Assembly: GCA_029782145.1 (NCBI GenBank)
Contig: JAKOVH010000002.1
Location: 1 to 64,000, forward strand
DNA: 64,000 nucleotides
Origin: Actinomycetes bacterium
GTDB lineage: Bacteria > Actinomycetota > Acidimicrobiia > Acidimicrobiales > Acidimicrobilacustridaceae
Direction: 5' to 3'
The notes under the pieces were generated by a model. That model worked only from the letters and a program-made list of their open reading frames with translations, searched no databases and had not been told where the DNA came from. Below, piece by piece: positions 24,032-31,651 of this stretch. The translations under genes were made by a program, and so were the position numbers. Position 1 is the first letter of the stretch; the number at the start of each line of letters is the position of its first letter.

Positions 24032-26563
24032 ATGCGGATGATGGGCGTCGAGTCGGTGGCGTATCACCGCTCCACGGTGATGGACCGTTCCGATGACCAT
24101 CCGGACGCAGCTGTCGCCTACTACACATCCAGGGGCGAGTCGCCTCTGCAGTGGGGCGGGGGAGGCGCTGACCGCCTCGGCCTGGCGGGGACGGTCACCC
24201 CTGAGGCGTATGAGGCCGTGTTCGGCCCGGGCGGCGCCCGGGACCCGCTGACCGGTCGGCGTTTGGTGTCGACGAAGCGGCCCGGTCTCGAGCTGGTGGT
24301 GTCGGCGCACAAGTCGGTGGCCGAGCTGGGGGTGGTCGGCCGAGTCGAGGACATGCACCGGATCCTCGACGCGGAGACCGCCGGCACGCTCGAGTATCTG
24401 GAGGAGTTGACCCGTGACCGGGGCGGCCGCCGGGGGCGCGCTGCGACACGGTCCCCGACCTCGGGGATGACCTACGCGGTGACGAGGCATGCGACGTCGC
24501 GGGCGGGGGACCCGAACCCGCACGACCACGTCCTGATCGCGAATGTGGTGGAGATGCTCGACGACCGGGGCGGCTTCAAGGGCGCCGATACGGCGTTGTG
24601 GCGTGAGCATCTTCACGCCGCCACCGCGTACGGGCGGCTGCGCTCGGCTCGGGTGGCGGTTGAGCTCGGGTACGGGATCGTCCCGGATCGGGGGAAGTCG
24701 GGGCGGCTTGGGCACTGGGCCATCGCCGGGATCCCTGACGAGGCGATGGCGATCCACTCGAAACGGGCGGCGCAGATTGATGAGGCGCTGGGCTCTGGTG
24801 CCGCCACCGCGTATCGGGAACGGGCCATCGCGGCCCGCCGGACCCGCACCGCCAAGCGCCACGAACCGGTCGAGGACCTCGTCGAGCGTTGGAACCGGGA
24901 GCTTGCCGCCCATGGTCTCGATCGTGATGTCATCGCCGCCACGGTGGGTCTCGCTCACCGCACCCGCATCACTGGTGACCTCGACGACACGGCGCTCGAC
25001 CGTCTGGCCGGGAGGCTCCTCGAGGCTGATGGCCGGCTGGCGGCGGACAAGGTGTTCTCCCGCCGTGATGTGATCGTTGCCGCGGCACCTCACCTGTTTG
25101 GCCTCGACCCTACGGTGCTGGCCCGTCTGGTCGACAAGGTGCTCACCCACCCCTCCGCGGTCGAGCTCGAACCGAAGCCGTCCGCGTCGGAGCGGTTGTA
25201 CGCGCCTCGTTGTGTGATCGACACCGAACGAGCGATCGCCGTGCGGGCCCGGGACCGTCACCAGCTCGGCACCGCCCCAGCCCTGCTCACCGCGCTCGTG
25301 GACACCACCATCCGCCGCACCGAAGCGGAGCTGGCGGTGAAGCTCACCACCTCCCAGCGCCGCGCTGTCACCGGCGTGTGCACGTCGGGGCGCAGCCTGG
25401 ATGCGATCATCGGGGTCGCCGGCGCCGGCAAGACCACCGCACTGCGCGCCGTGCGCGACGCGCACGTGTCCGAACGCCGCCAGGTGATCGCCGCCGCGAC
25501 CTCCGGTCAAGCTGCCCGCACGGTGGGCCGCGACGCCGGCATCGAGTCCTACACCGTCGCCTCGCTCCTCGCTCGCCTCGAACGCGGCGGCCTCACAGTC
25601 GACCGCAACAGCGTCGTCGTGCTCGACGAAGCGGGCATGACCGACGACGCCCACCTCCTCGCCCTCATCAACCACACCAGCGCGGCAGGGGCGAAGCTGA
25701 TCCTCGTCGGCGACGACCGGCAACTCTCCGCCGTCGGCCCCGGTGGCGGCCTCCGGGCCCTCGTCGAGCGATTCGGTGGCAGCGTCTGGGAACTCACCGA
25801 GAACATCCGCCAACCCGACATCACCGAACGCCAAGCCCTCGCCGAGCTCCGCGCCGGCGACATCGACAGAGCGGTCGACTGGTTCGCCCGCAACCAGCGC
25901 ATCGTCACCGCCGCGGACCGTCACGAGCTCTACGGCGCCGTCATCGACGGCTGGCTCGCCGACACCGACCGCGGCCTCGACACCGTCATGCTCGCCTGGC
26001 GACGCAACACCGTCGACGGACTCAACCAACTCGCCCGCACCGCAGCTGACGAACGCGGGTGGCTCACCGGCCCCGAGATCACCGCCCCCGGCGGCACCGC
26101 CTACCGGGCCGGTGACCGTGTCGTCACCCTCGCCCCGATCAGCCGCAACGTCGTCACCTCCGAAACCGGAACCGTCCGCCGTGTCGACCCCGACACCGGC
26201 GGCCTGCACATCGACTTCGACAACGGCCGCAGCTACCAGCTGTCACGCCACCACATCGGATCCGACAAGCTCGCCCACGGCTACGCCATCACCGTCCACC
26301 GCGCCCAAGGCGCCACCATCGACACCGCCCACACCATCGAAGACGGCGGCGGCCGAGAACTCGCCTACGTCGCCCTCAGCCGAGCCCGACAACACGCGAC
26401 TGTCTACGTCGAAGCCGACAACCTCGACCAAGCCATCGACGACCTCACCGCGAACTGGGCCATCGAACGACGCCAACAATGGGTCACCGACGCTCAGACG
26501 CCTGGACGGGACCACCCGGCACAAACGCGAGATGCCATCGAACCACCCGGGCTCGGTCTTTGA
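24032..26563 (+). CDS. MobF-type conjugative relaxase with TraA/RecD2-like helicase
   Basis: An 843-residue protein that would nick oriT and unwind DNA for transfer. The TrwC relaxase domain spans about 1-330: the tyrosine pair Y30-Y31 (AYYTSRGE), VVSAHKSV, and the histidine triad RHATS...NPHDHVLIAN (H153, H164, H166). The helicase half has Walker A GVAGAGKTTAL (about 461-471), LDEAGMTDD, GDDRQLSAVGPGG, and the C-terminal HGYAITVHRAQGATID and YVALSRAR motifs. ATG 24032 is chosen because upstream residues do not resemble relaxases; 24038 and 24041 are also possible. No coupling protein or type IV secretion genes are nearby, so the element is probably mobilised by a helper. Confidence 0.88.
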   Translation: MRMMGVESVAYHRSTVMDRSDDHPDAAVAYYTSRGESPLQWGGGGADRLGLAGTVTPEAYEAVFGPGGARDPLTGRRLVSTKRPGLELVVSAHKSVAELGVVGRVEDMHRILDAETAGTLEYLEELTRDRGGRRGRAATRSPTSGMTYAVTRHATSRAGDPNPHDHVLIANVVEMLDDRGGFKGADTALWREHLHAATAYGRLRSARVAVELGYGIVPDRGKSGRLGHWAIAGIPDEAMAIHSKRAAQIDEALGSGAATAYRERAIAARRTRTAKRHEPVEDLVERWNRELAAHGLDRDVIAATVGLAHRTRITGDLDDTALDRLAGRLLEADGRLAADKVFSRRDVIVAAAPHLFGLDPTVLARLVDKVLTHPSAVELEPKPSASERLYAPRCVIDTERAIAVRARDRHQLGTAPALLTALVDTTIRRTEAELAVKLTTSQRRAVTGVCTSGRSLDAIIGVAGAGKTTALRAVRDAHVSERRQVIAAATSGQAARTVGRDAGIESYTVASLLARLERGGLTVDRNSVVVLDEAGMTDDAHLLALINHTSAAGAKLILVGDDRQLSAVGPGGGLRALVERFGGSVWELTENIRQPDITERQALAELRAGDIDRAVDWFARNQRIVTAADRHELYGAVIDGWLADTDRGLDTVMLAWRRNTVDGLNQLARTAADERGWLTGPEITAPGGTAYRAGDRVVTLAPISRNVVTSETGTVRRVDPDTGGLHIDFDNGRSYQLSRHHIGSDKLAHGYAITVHRAQGATIDTAHTIEDGGGRELAYVALSRARQHATVYVEADNLDQAIDDLTANWAIERRQQWVTDAQTPGRDHPAQTRDAIEPPGLGL

Positions 26564-26627
26564 GCGGCGCCGATCGCAGGCTCAGACGGCGCCGACCGGC
26601 GAGAGCGGCGTTGCCTACCGTTGCCGG

Positions 26628-27200
26628 ATGGACGCAACTCCGAGGCAGCAGCGGCGACATGATGAGCGGTGGCAGCACGAAGTGCTCGATGGCCTCGCCC
26701 GACTCCACGCAGTGATGCACGACATCTCAGACGGGGTCCAGAAGCTCGTCGCCCTGCTCCAAGACCTCGAGCGGCCGGCACCCACGCCAGCAACGGAAGC
26801 GGCCCCCACACGGCTGCTCTTCTCGGTCGATGATCTCGCTGACCTCCTCGGTGTCACCGCCTCCACGGTCCGCGGACTTCGGGCGAGCGGCCAAGGTCCG
26901 ACGGTCACCAAGATCGGCCGTCGTGTCTTCTTTCGCCGCGAGGATGTCGAAGGGTGGCTTGAGGAACAGCGGATGCCCGCCGTGGGACTCGCCGGAGCAT
27001 GGAGGGACAACTGGCTGCCAGGGCGGATCGGCTCCTCAGTCCCGCTCACCTCGGAGCGGCCCGACTACTGCAGCGGATCGCACAGCGAGCCGCTCTCGGC
27101 ATCGCGCTACAGCGGTCGAGGGGTCTGTCGGGTGTGCCGAGACGACGTGCTGGTCAACCGCGACGGTCGGCTGCGAAAGCACCACCGAAGCGGCTGGTGA
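26628..27200 (+). CDS. HTH_17 DNA-binding protein with C-terminal CxxC motif
   Basis: A 190-residue protein. An N-terminal helical region (HDERWQHEVLDGLARLHAV, then VQKLVALLQDLE) could be a coiled coil. A MerR/excisionase-like winged helix follows: FSVDDLADLLGVTASTVRGL with KIGRRVFFRREDVEGWL. The end has GVCRVCRDDVLVNRDGRL, a half zinc knuckle. It lies 64 nt downstream of the relaxase and probably serves excision or transfer control. Confidence 0.75.
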   Translation: MDATPRQQRRHDERWQHEVLDGLARLHAVMHDISDGVQKLVALLQDLERPAPTPATEAAPTRLLFSVDDLADLLGVTASTVRGLRASGQGPTVTKIGRRVFFRREDVEGWLEEQRMPAVGLAGAWRDNWLPGRIGSSVPLTSERPDYCSGSHSEPLSASRYSGRGVCRVCRDDVLVNRDGRLRKHHRSGW

Positions 27201-27594
27201 CCATGTCGCGTGTACGTGATGGCGGTCGGGTCGCTCCGTTCCAGCGGGACGGGGGAGTCCGCCCTCTTCTCAGCCGGTTTCCGCCGTGTGTGACCGCTGG
27301 CCACACACCTTCCGGGTCTTCGTGAAACCCACGCCAGCCGACCCGTCGACCGGTATGGTCTCTACGCAGTCGGGAGGCTCCTGAGCCGCCCGATCAGCGG
27401 CTCACCAGCCGTAGCCCTCGGGTGGAGGCGCGCAGTCCACCCCACGTGTACCGGTTCCAGCCGACGATCCGTGGGGTACCCAAGTGACGCACGTTCGACG
27501 AACACCCGACTATGCTCACGAACAATTGTTCGATCCGATTGCCGTCGAGCGTGGTCCGCTCGACGCCGAGTTCCATGGATGTAGTTTGACGCAC
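27201..27594 (+). promoter_or_regulatory. Promoter and operator region of the restriction-modification cargo
   Basis: No gene is seen in this 394-bp gap, unless the methyltransferase starts upstream at GTG 27484. A TGAGCCG/CGGCTCA hairpin lies near 27380-27403. A -10-like TATGCT at 27511-27516 is followed by the perfect palindrome CGAACAATTGTTCG at 27519-27532, an AT-rich island in GC-rich DNA. A palindrome at the transcription start suggests repressor control, as in C-protein or methyltransferase autoregulation. Confidence 0.45.
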
Positions 27595-28767
27595 GTGACT
27601 TCCTCCGATGGCCTCACGGTCGCAGGTCTCTTCGCTGGAATCGGGGGGATCGAGCTGGGGCTGAGCCGCCATGGCGGTCGGGCACAGCTTCTCTGCGAGG
27701 TGTGGGAGCCGGCCCACCGAGTGCTGGCCGAGCGATTCCCGGACGCCGCTCTCGTCGAGGACGTACGCGACCTCCGGTCGCTGCCGAAGGTGGACCTCGT
27801 CTCGGCCGGGTTCCCCTGCACCGACCTCTCGCAAGCAGGGATGATGAGCGGGATCAAGGGCGAGGCATCCGGACTCGTCGGTGAGGTGTTCCGCCTCCTC
27901 AAGCGACCACGAGCGCCGATGCTGCTGCTCGAGAACGTCCGCAACATGCTCGTTCTCGATGGCGGGGCCGCCATGCGGTACCTCACCAACGAGCTCGAAT
28001 CGCTCGGCTACCGATGGGCCTACCGGCTCGTCGACTCCCGCTTCACGGGCGTGCCGCAGCGACGCCAGCGCGTCATCTTCCTGGCGTCACGCACAGTGGA
28101 TCCGCGACGTGTCCTCTTCGCCGACGATGCAGGCGAGCCCCAGGCCGGTCACTTCGCCGACGACGTCTTCGGCTTCTACTGGACCGAAGGACTACGAGGG
28201 CTCGGCTGGGCCCAGGACGCAATCCCGACGCTCAAGGGTGGGTCGACGATCGGGATTCCGTCCCAGCCCGCCATCTGGAACCGGGATGCCCCGCTCGGTC
28301 AGCGGATCGTGCTGCCGGACGTCGACGAGGCTGACGAGCTGCAGGGATTCCCACGTGGGTGGACCACGCCAGCGGAGGCTGTCGCGGCGAGGAAGGGCAC
28401 CCGGTGGAAGCTCACCGGCAATGCGGTGACCGTCGGTGTCTCGGCATGGTTGGGTTCTCGTCTCCAGAACCCCGGGGAGCCGATCCTCGACGGAGCGCCG
28501 GTCAAGACCGGCGACCGTTGGCCCACAGCCGCCTACGGCGCCAAGGGCAAGGTGTGGGCGGTCAACGTCTCCATGTGGCCTACGCACGAGCCGTACCGCC
28601 ACCTGAGCGATGTCGTCGACCTCTCGGCGGCCCAGCAATTGTCGGCTCGGGCAGCGGCAGGATTCCTCGAGCGGGCACGGCGCGGCAACCTGCGCTTCGT
28701 CGACGGGTTCCTCGATGACGTCGAGGAGCACACCGCCTATATGGCCGAGGAGCTCTCCGTCGCCTGA
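27595..28767 (+). CDS. DNA (cytosine-5) methyltransferase
   Basis: A 390-residue type II modification enzyme making 5-methylcytosine. Motif I is GLFAGIGGIELGL; motif IV with the catalytic cysteine is GFPCTDLSQAG; motif VI is ENVRNM; motif VIII is QRRQR; motif X is LTGNAVTVGVSAW. The last 80 residues follow motif X and are unassigned. GTG 27595 is preferred because the likely promoter lies downstream of the alternative GTG 27484, which would add 37 residues without conservation. Vsr and three nuclease-like genes follow on the same strand, forming a restriction-modification cluster. Confidence 0.9.
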   Translation: MTSSDGLTVAGLFAGIGGIELGLSRHGGRAQLLCEVWEPAHRVLAERFPDAALVEDVRDLRSLPKVDLVSAGFPCTDLSQAGMMSGIKGEASGLVGEVFRLLKRPRAPMLLLENVRNMLVLDGGAAMRYLTNELESLGYRWAYRLVDSRFTGVPQRRQRVIFLASRTVDPRRVLFADDAGEPQAGHFADDVFGFYWTEGLRGLGWAQDAIPTLKGGSTIGIPSQPAIWNRDAPLGQRIVLPDVDEADELQGFPRGWTTPAEAVAARKGTRWKLTGNAVTVGVSAWLGSRLQNPGEPILDGAPVKTGDRWPTAAYGAKGKVWAVNVSMWPTHEPYRHLSDVVDLSAAQQLSARAAAGFLERARRGNLRFVDGFLDDVEEHTAYMAEELSVA

Positions 28768-29215
28768 CCCCCGGAAGCCCGCGCGCCCGCCGGCCTCGTC
28801 GGAGGTCGTGAGGCGACGGATGGAACGGCAGGCGCGTCGGGACACCAAGGCCGAGTTGGTAGTCCGCAGGGCAGTATGGCGGCGCGGCCTCCGCTACCGG
28901 GTCGACCTCGCCCCGCTGTCTGGCTCGAGACGGCGGGCCGATCTCGTCTTCACCCGGGCAAGGGTCGCAGTGTTCGTCGACGGCTGCTTCTGGCACGGCT
29001 GCCCTATCCACGCCACGGCCCCGAAGTCGAATGCCGCATGGTGGGAGGAGAAGCTCGCCGCCAACGTCCGGAGAGACCGCGATACCGAGGCGCGCCTGGA
29101 AGCAGCAGGCTGGCACGTTGTGCGGGTATGGGAGCACGAGGACCCGGAGGAGGCCGCCGAGCGGATCGTTGCAGCGGTCGACGCGCATCGAGGCCGAGAG
29201 TCCCCAGCCCCCTGA
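28715..29215 (+). CDS. vsr: Very short patch repair endonuclease (Vsr)
   Basis: Vsr nicks beside T:G mismatches that arise when 5-methylcytosine deaminates. The conserved core is complete: SSEVVRRRMERQARRDTKAE at the N-terminus, FTRARVAVFVDGCFWHGCP with the metal and zinc ligands, and a WWEEKLAANVRRDRD and GWHVVRVWEHE end. ATG 28715 gives 166 residues and overlaps the methyltransferase end by 53 nt. A start at GTG 28808 would remove part of the conserved N-terminus. Its place next to a cytosine-5 methyltransferase is the usual one. Confidence 0.9.
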   Translation: MTSRSTPPIWPRSSPSPDPRKPARPPASSEVVRRRMERQARRDTKAELVVRRAVWRRGLRYRVDLAPLSGSRRRADLVFTRARVAVFVDGCFWHGCPIHATAPKSNAAWWEEKLAANVRRDRDTEARLEAAGWHVVRVWEHEDPEEAAERIVAAVDAHRGRESPAP

Positions 29216-29239
29216 GACCGGGCCGCTAGCTTTCGGCGG

Positions 29240-30061
29240 GTGGAGGGCCCTCAGATTCTGGCGCAGACGTTGTCCGTGCCTGCGGCAACCAGAACTCAGG
29301 ACCCGTCGATGTGGCAGTACCACTCCCGTGGAGCCCGTCACTCGCTGGCCTCCTGTTGGGGCGTCCTCTACGACCTGCTCGTCCACTCGGCGTTGCTCCG
29401 GGACCACGTGACAACCGGGAAGGTCGTGTTCGGTCTCGACCACCGCATGCACGACTACCAGGCCAACCGGTCGAAGAACCTCGACCTGGTCATCGCCCGA
29501 CCGCATGAAGGCGGATGGACCAAGAAGCGTCGGCCGAGACACTTCTCCCAGCTCCCCGGCGAGTTCGACATGCACCTCACGGAGAGCCAGCTCGCCGAGC
29601 TCACCGCCCTGCCTGACCCAATCGAGGGTGAGGTCGGCGCTGTTCATCTCGCGCTCGAGGCGAAAGCCTGCATGACGGCCTTCACCAAGTCCTACCCGAG
29701 GTTCTACGACGAGCTGAACTCATCGCACGCGGTGATCCACGGGTCGTCCAACCGTGCTCTCGCGGTTGGCCTCGCCATCGTTAACGTTGCCCCCGACTTC
29801 CTCTCACCGGTCGGGAAGCTGAACAAGCACCATCAGCCCCAGGACGCGCTCGGTGCCATGGCCAAGGTCGAACAGCTCCCGCGCCGATCAGGTGACGAGG
29901 GCGTCGGATATGACGGTCTCGGGATCATCCTGCTCGACCTGCGGAACGACGGCAGCCCGGTGACGATCCCGACCGATCCTCCGGTGCCGATGAACTACCA
30001 GTACGACCGGATGATCCTGCGGATCGCAAACGAGTACGACGTGCGCTTCCGCGGCGCCTGA
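29240..30061 (+). CDS. PD-(D/E)XK-type restriction-like protein, 273 aa
   Basis: The segment KNLDLVIARP followed by VHLALEAKACMTAF gives a D...ExK pattern typical of PD-(D/E)XK nucleases. LYDLLVHSALLRDHV precedes it, and PRFYDELNSSHAVIHG follows. I know this arrangement from uncharacterised proteins near methyltransferases. It could be the cognate endonuclease of the cytosine methyltransferase. GTG 29240 is the long start; ATG 29309, just before WQYHSRGARHS, may be the real one. Confidence 0.6.
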   Translation: MEGPQILAQTLSVPAATRTQDPSMWQYHSRGARHSLASCWGVLYDLLVHSALLRDHVTTGKVVFGLDHRMHDYQANRSKNLDLVIARPHEGGWTKKRRPRHFSQLPGEFDMHLTESQLAELTALPDPIEGEVGAVHLALEAKACMTAFTKSYPRFYDELNSSHAVIHGSSNRALAVGLAIVNVAPDFLSPVGKLNKHHQPQDALGAMAKVEQLPRRSGDEGVGYDGLGIILLDLRNDGSPVTIPTDPPVPMNYQYDRMILRIANEYDVRFRGA

Positions 30062-30067
30062 GGCCTG

Positions 30068-30589
30068 ATGGTCGAGCGAGCGGACTTCGTCCGCCCTGAC
30101 TATGCGACCTCGGGGGAGTGGGGTGAGGTGGGTTCGCTCGCGGACCGGCTGGTTGCGCACCTCAATGCGCCTCACATCGCCGCGCAGATTGCGGACGCGA
30201 ACCAGCCTGGCCGATCGAGCGCAGCGGTCCAGACGGTCTTCCTGCGTGAGGCAGTGGCGCTGGGATTCACGGACGAGCGCAAGGGGCTGTTCAGCTCCTA
30301 CGACTCTGCGCTTCGTCCCGACTACTTCAAGCGGGTCGGCAACAGCGGCGTCATCCTCGAGGTCGAGCGAGGCAAGACCACGATCAACAACATGGACTTA
30401 CTCGATCTGTGGAAGTGCCACATCTGCGAGCATGCCGACTACCTGTTCCTCCTGGCACCTTCAGAGCTCCGCCAGAACCCGACCATGAGCCCGAGGCGCG
30501 AGTTCGTCGCAGTTCGCAGACGTCTCGCCACCTTCTTCATGCCTGGCAACTACACGAACGTTCGTGGTCTGGTGCTCGTTGGCTACTGA
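30068..30589 (+). CDS. BglII-like/PD-(D/E)XK nuclease candidate, 173 aa
   Basis: The core reads ALRPDYFKRVGNSGVILEVE followed by RGKTTINN, i.e. D...ExE with a nearby lysine, then LWKCHICEHADYLFLLAP. The pattern and size resemble BglII-type restriction proteins and their inactive relatives. It starts 6 nt after the previous gene and clearly belongs to the same operon. Whether it is an active nuclease or a subunit cannot be told from sequence alone. Confidence 0.5.
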   Translation: MVERADFVRPDYATSGEWGEVGSLADRLVAHLNAPHIAAQIADANQPGRSSAAVQTVFLREAVALGFTDERKGLFSSYDSALRPDYFKRVGNSGVILEVERGKTTINNMDLLDLWKCHICEHADYLFLLAPSELRQNPTMSPRREFVAVRRRLATFFMPGNYTNVRGLVLVGY

Positions 30590-30634
30590 GTCGATGCCCC
30601 TCCGGCGCTGGAAGAGCGCGTAGCGTCGGACGCC

Positions 30635-31456
30635 GTGCCGGAAGAGACCTGGAATGACTTGGCCCCCGATCCGGCGATGCTCGACGCTCTGGGCGCAGCC
30701 GACGCCGGTGGAACGCGGATCGCCGCATTGGATGGCCCCGCTCCTGCGAAGGGTCAGTGGAGTAGTCGGTTGGCTGATGCGGCTGCGGCCATGGTTGCTT
30801 CGGAGGTCCGCCGGCATGCCGCCTTCCGCGGATTCCAGGTCCGGCCCGTGGACGGCGGACCAGCCGAGCCGCTCACCTTCTCGGCTGCCGGCCAGGAGAA
30901 GAAGGTCGATGTGGTCGTATCTTCACTCGTGGCAGGCCTTCAGGTCGGATTCTCGCTGAAGGGCATGAACTTCCGTGATCGGACATCCCTCAACTTCGAT
31001 CACAACCTGACTGGTCGTACCTACGAGCTCCAGGACGAGCTGTCAGTCATCCACAAGTACCAGCCGGCCGCCTTCCTGGTTGCGCTCTACTTCATGCCGG
31101 TGGGCGCTGTGAACGACAAGAAGACCGACCAGGCCCCTTCGTCGTTCGCCCGAGTTGTGCAGCACCTGCGTGCGAGAACCGGAAGGCTGGATCCGATGCT
31201 GCCGAGCCAGATGGATCGAGCCGACTTCGCTGCAGTTGGCCTCTACTCGCCAGGGGACACCGAGCAGATCGGCGCTTTCGAGTACCGCGATGACCTGCCC
31301 AGGGGCGTTGTCAGGTACTTCGACGTTCTGGACGATCCGCCTCGGCGAGGGCGGCCGAGACTGTCAACCACATTGAGCTTGGCTGATCTCGTGGAACGGA
31401 TCGCATCTCGCGCACGGCCCAGCGAAGCGTTGATCAGCTGGGCTGAGCCCGAGTAG
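30635..31456 (+). CDS. Restriction-endonuclease-like protein, 273 aa
   Basis: An N-terminal helical part is followed by GQEKKVDVVVSSLVAGLQVG and FSLKGMNF, which resembles a PD-(D/E)XK core with D and a strand ending in K; the middle acidic residue is replaced by serine, so the active site may be altered. HNLTGRTYELQDELSVIHK and a beta-rich YQPAAFLVALYFMP follow. The family is not recognised with certainty. It follows two other nuclease candidates in the same direction, with a 45-nt gap. GTG start. Confidence 0.45.
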   Translation: MPEETWNDLAPDPAMLDALGAADAGGTRIAALDGPAPAKGQWSSRLADAAAAMVASEVRRHAAFRGFQVRPVDGGPAEPLTFSAAGQEKKVDVVVSSLVAGLQVGFSLKGMNFRDRTSLNFDHNLTGRTYELQDELSVIHKYQPAAFLVALYFMPVGAVNDKKTDQAPSSFARVVQHLRARTGRLDPMLPSQMDRADFAAVGLYSPGDTEQIGAFEYRDDLPRGVVRYFDVLDDPPRRGRPRLSTTLSLADLVERIASRARPSEALISWAEPE

Positions 31457-31651
31457 AGAGTGCTGATAGCCCCCCGTTGGGCCAACAAGTCACCGGGGAT
31501 CCTTGGCGCCCGCAAGGGCCCGACATCCGGCACACCGCCACCTGGCATGCCACAGCGGCCACGGCGACGGTGGGTCGGTCCCCCAGGCGGCGCTTGTCAT
31601 CAACTGCCGAAGCCAGGAGGGCTACGCTGGGCCCGCTCGCGGGAGGGCTCA
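31457..31651 (+). other. 195-bp leader before the reverse transcriptase, possible structured RNA
   Basis: No gene fits here. The leader has several self-complementary GC blocks, such as GGCGCCC...GGGCCC near 31506-31520 and GGGTCGGTCCCCC near 31574. Reverse transcriptases in defence loci often have a non-coding RNA just upstream, but no typical msr-msd inverted repeat was found. The RT start has a GGGAGGG ribosome-binding site. Confidence 0.3.

Noticed and set aside
23984-26209. A 741-residue minus-strand ORF opposite the relaxase
   Set aside because: It mirrors the plus-strand relaxase, has no domain and is rich in Gly, Asp and Val, as expected for a shadow frame in GC-rich DNA.
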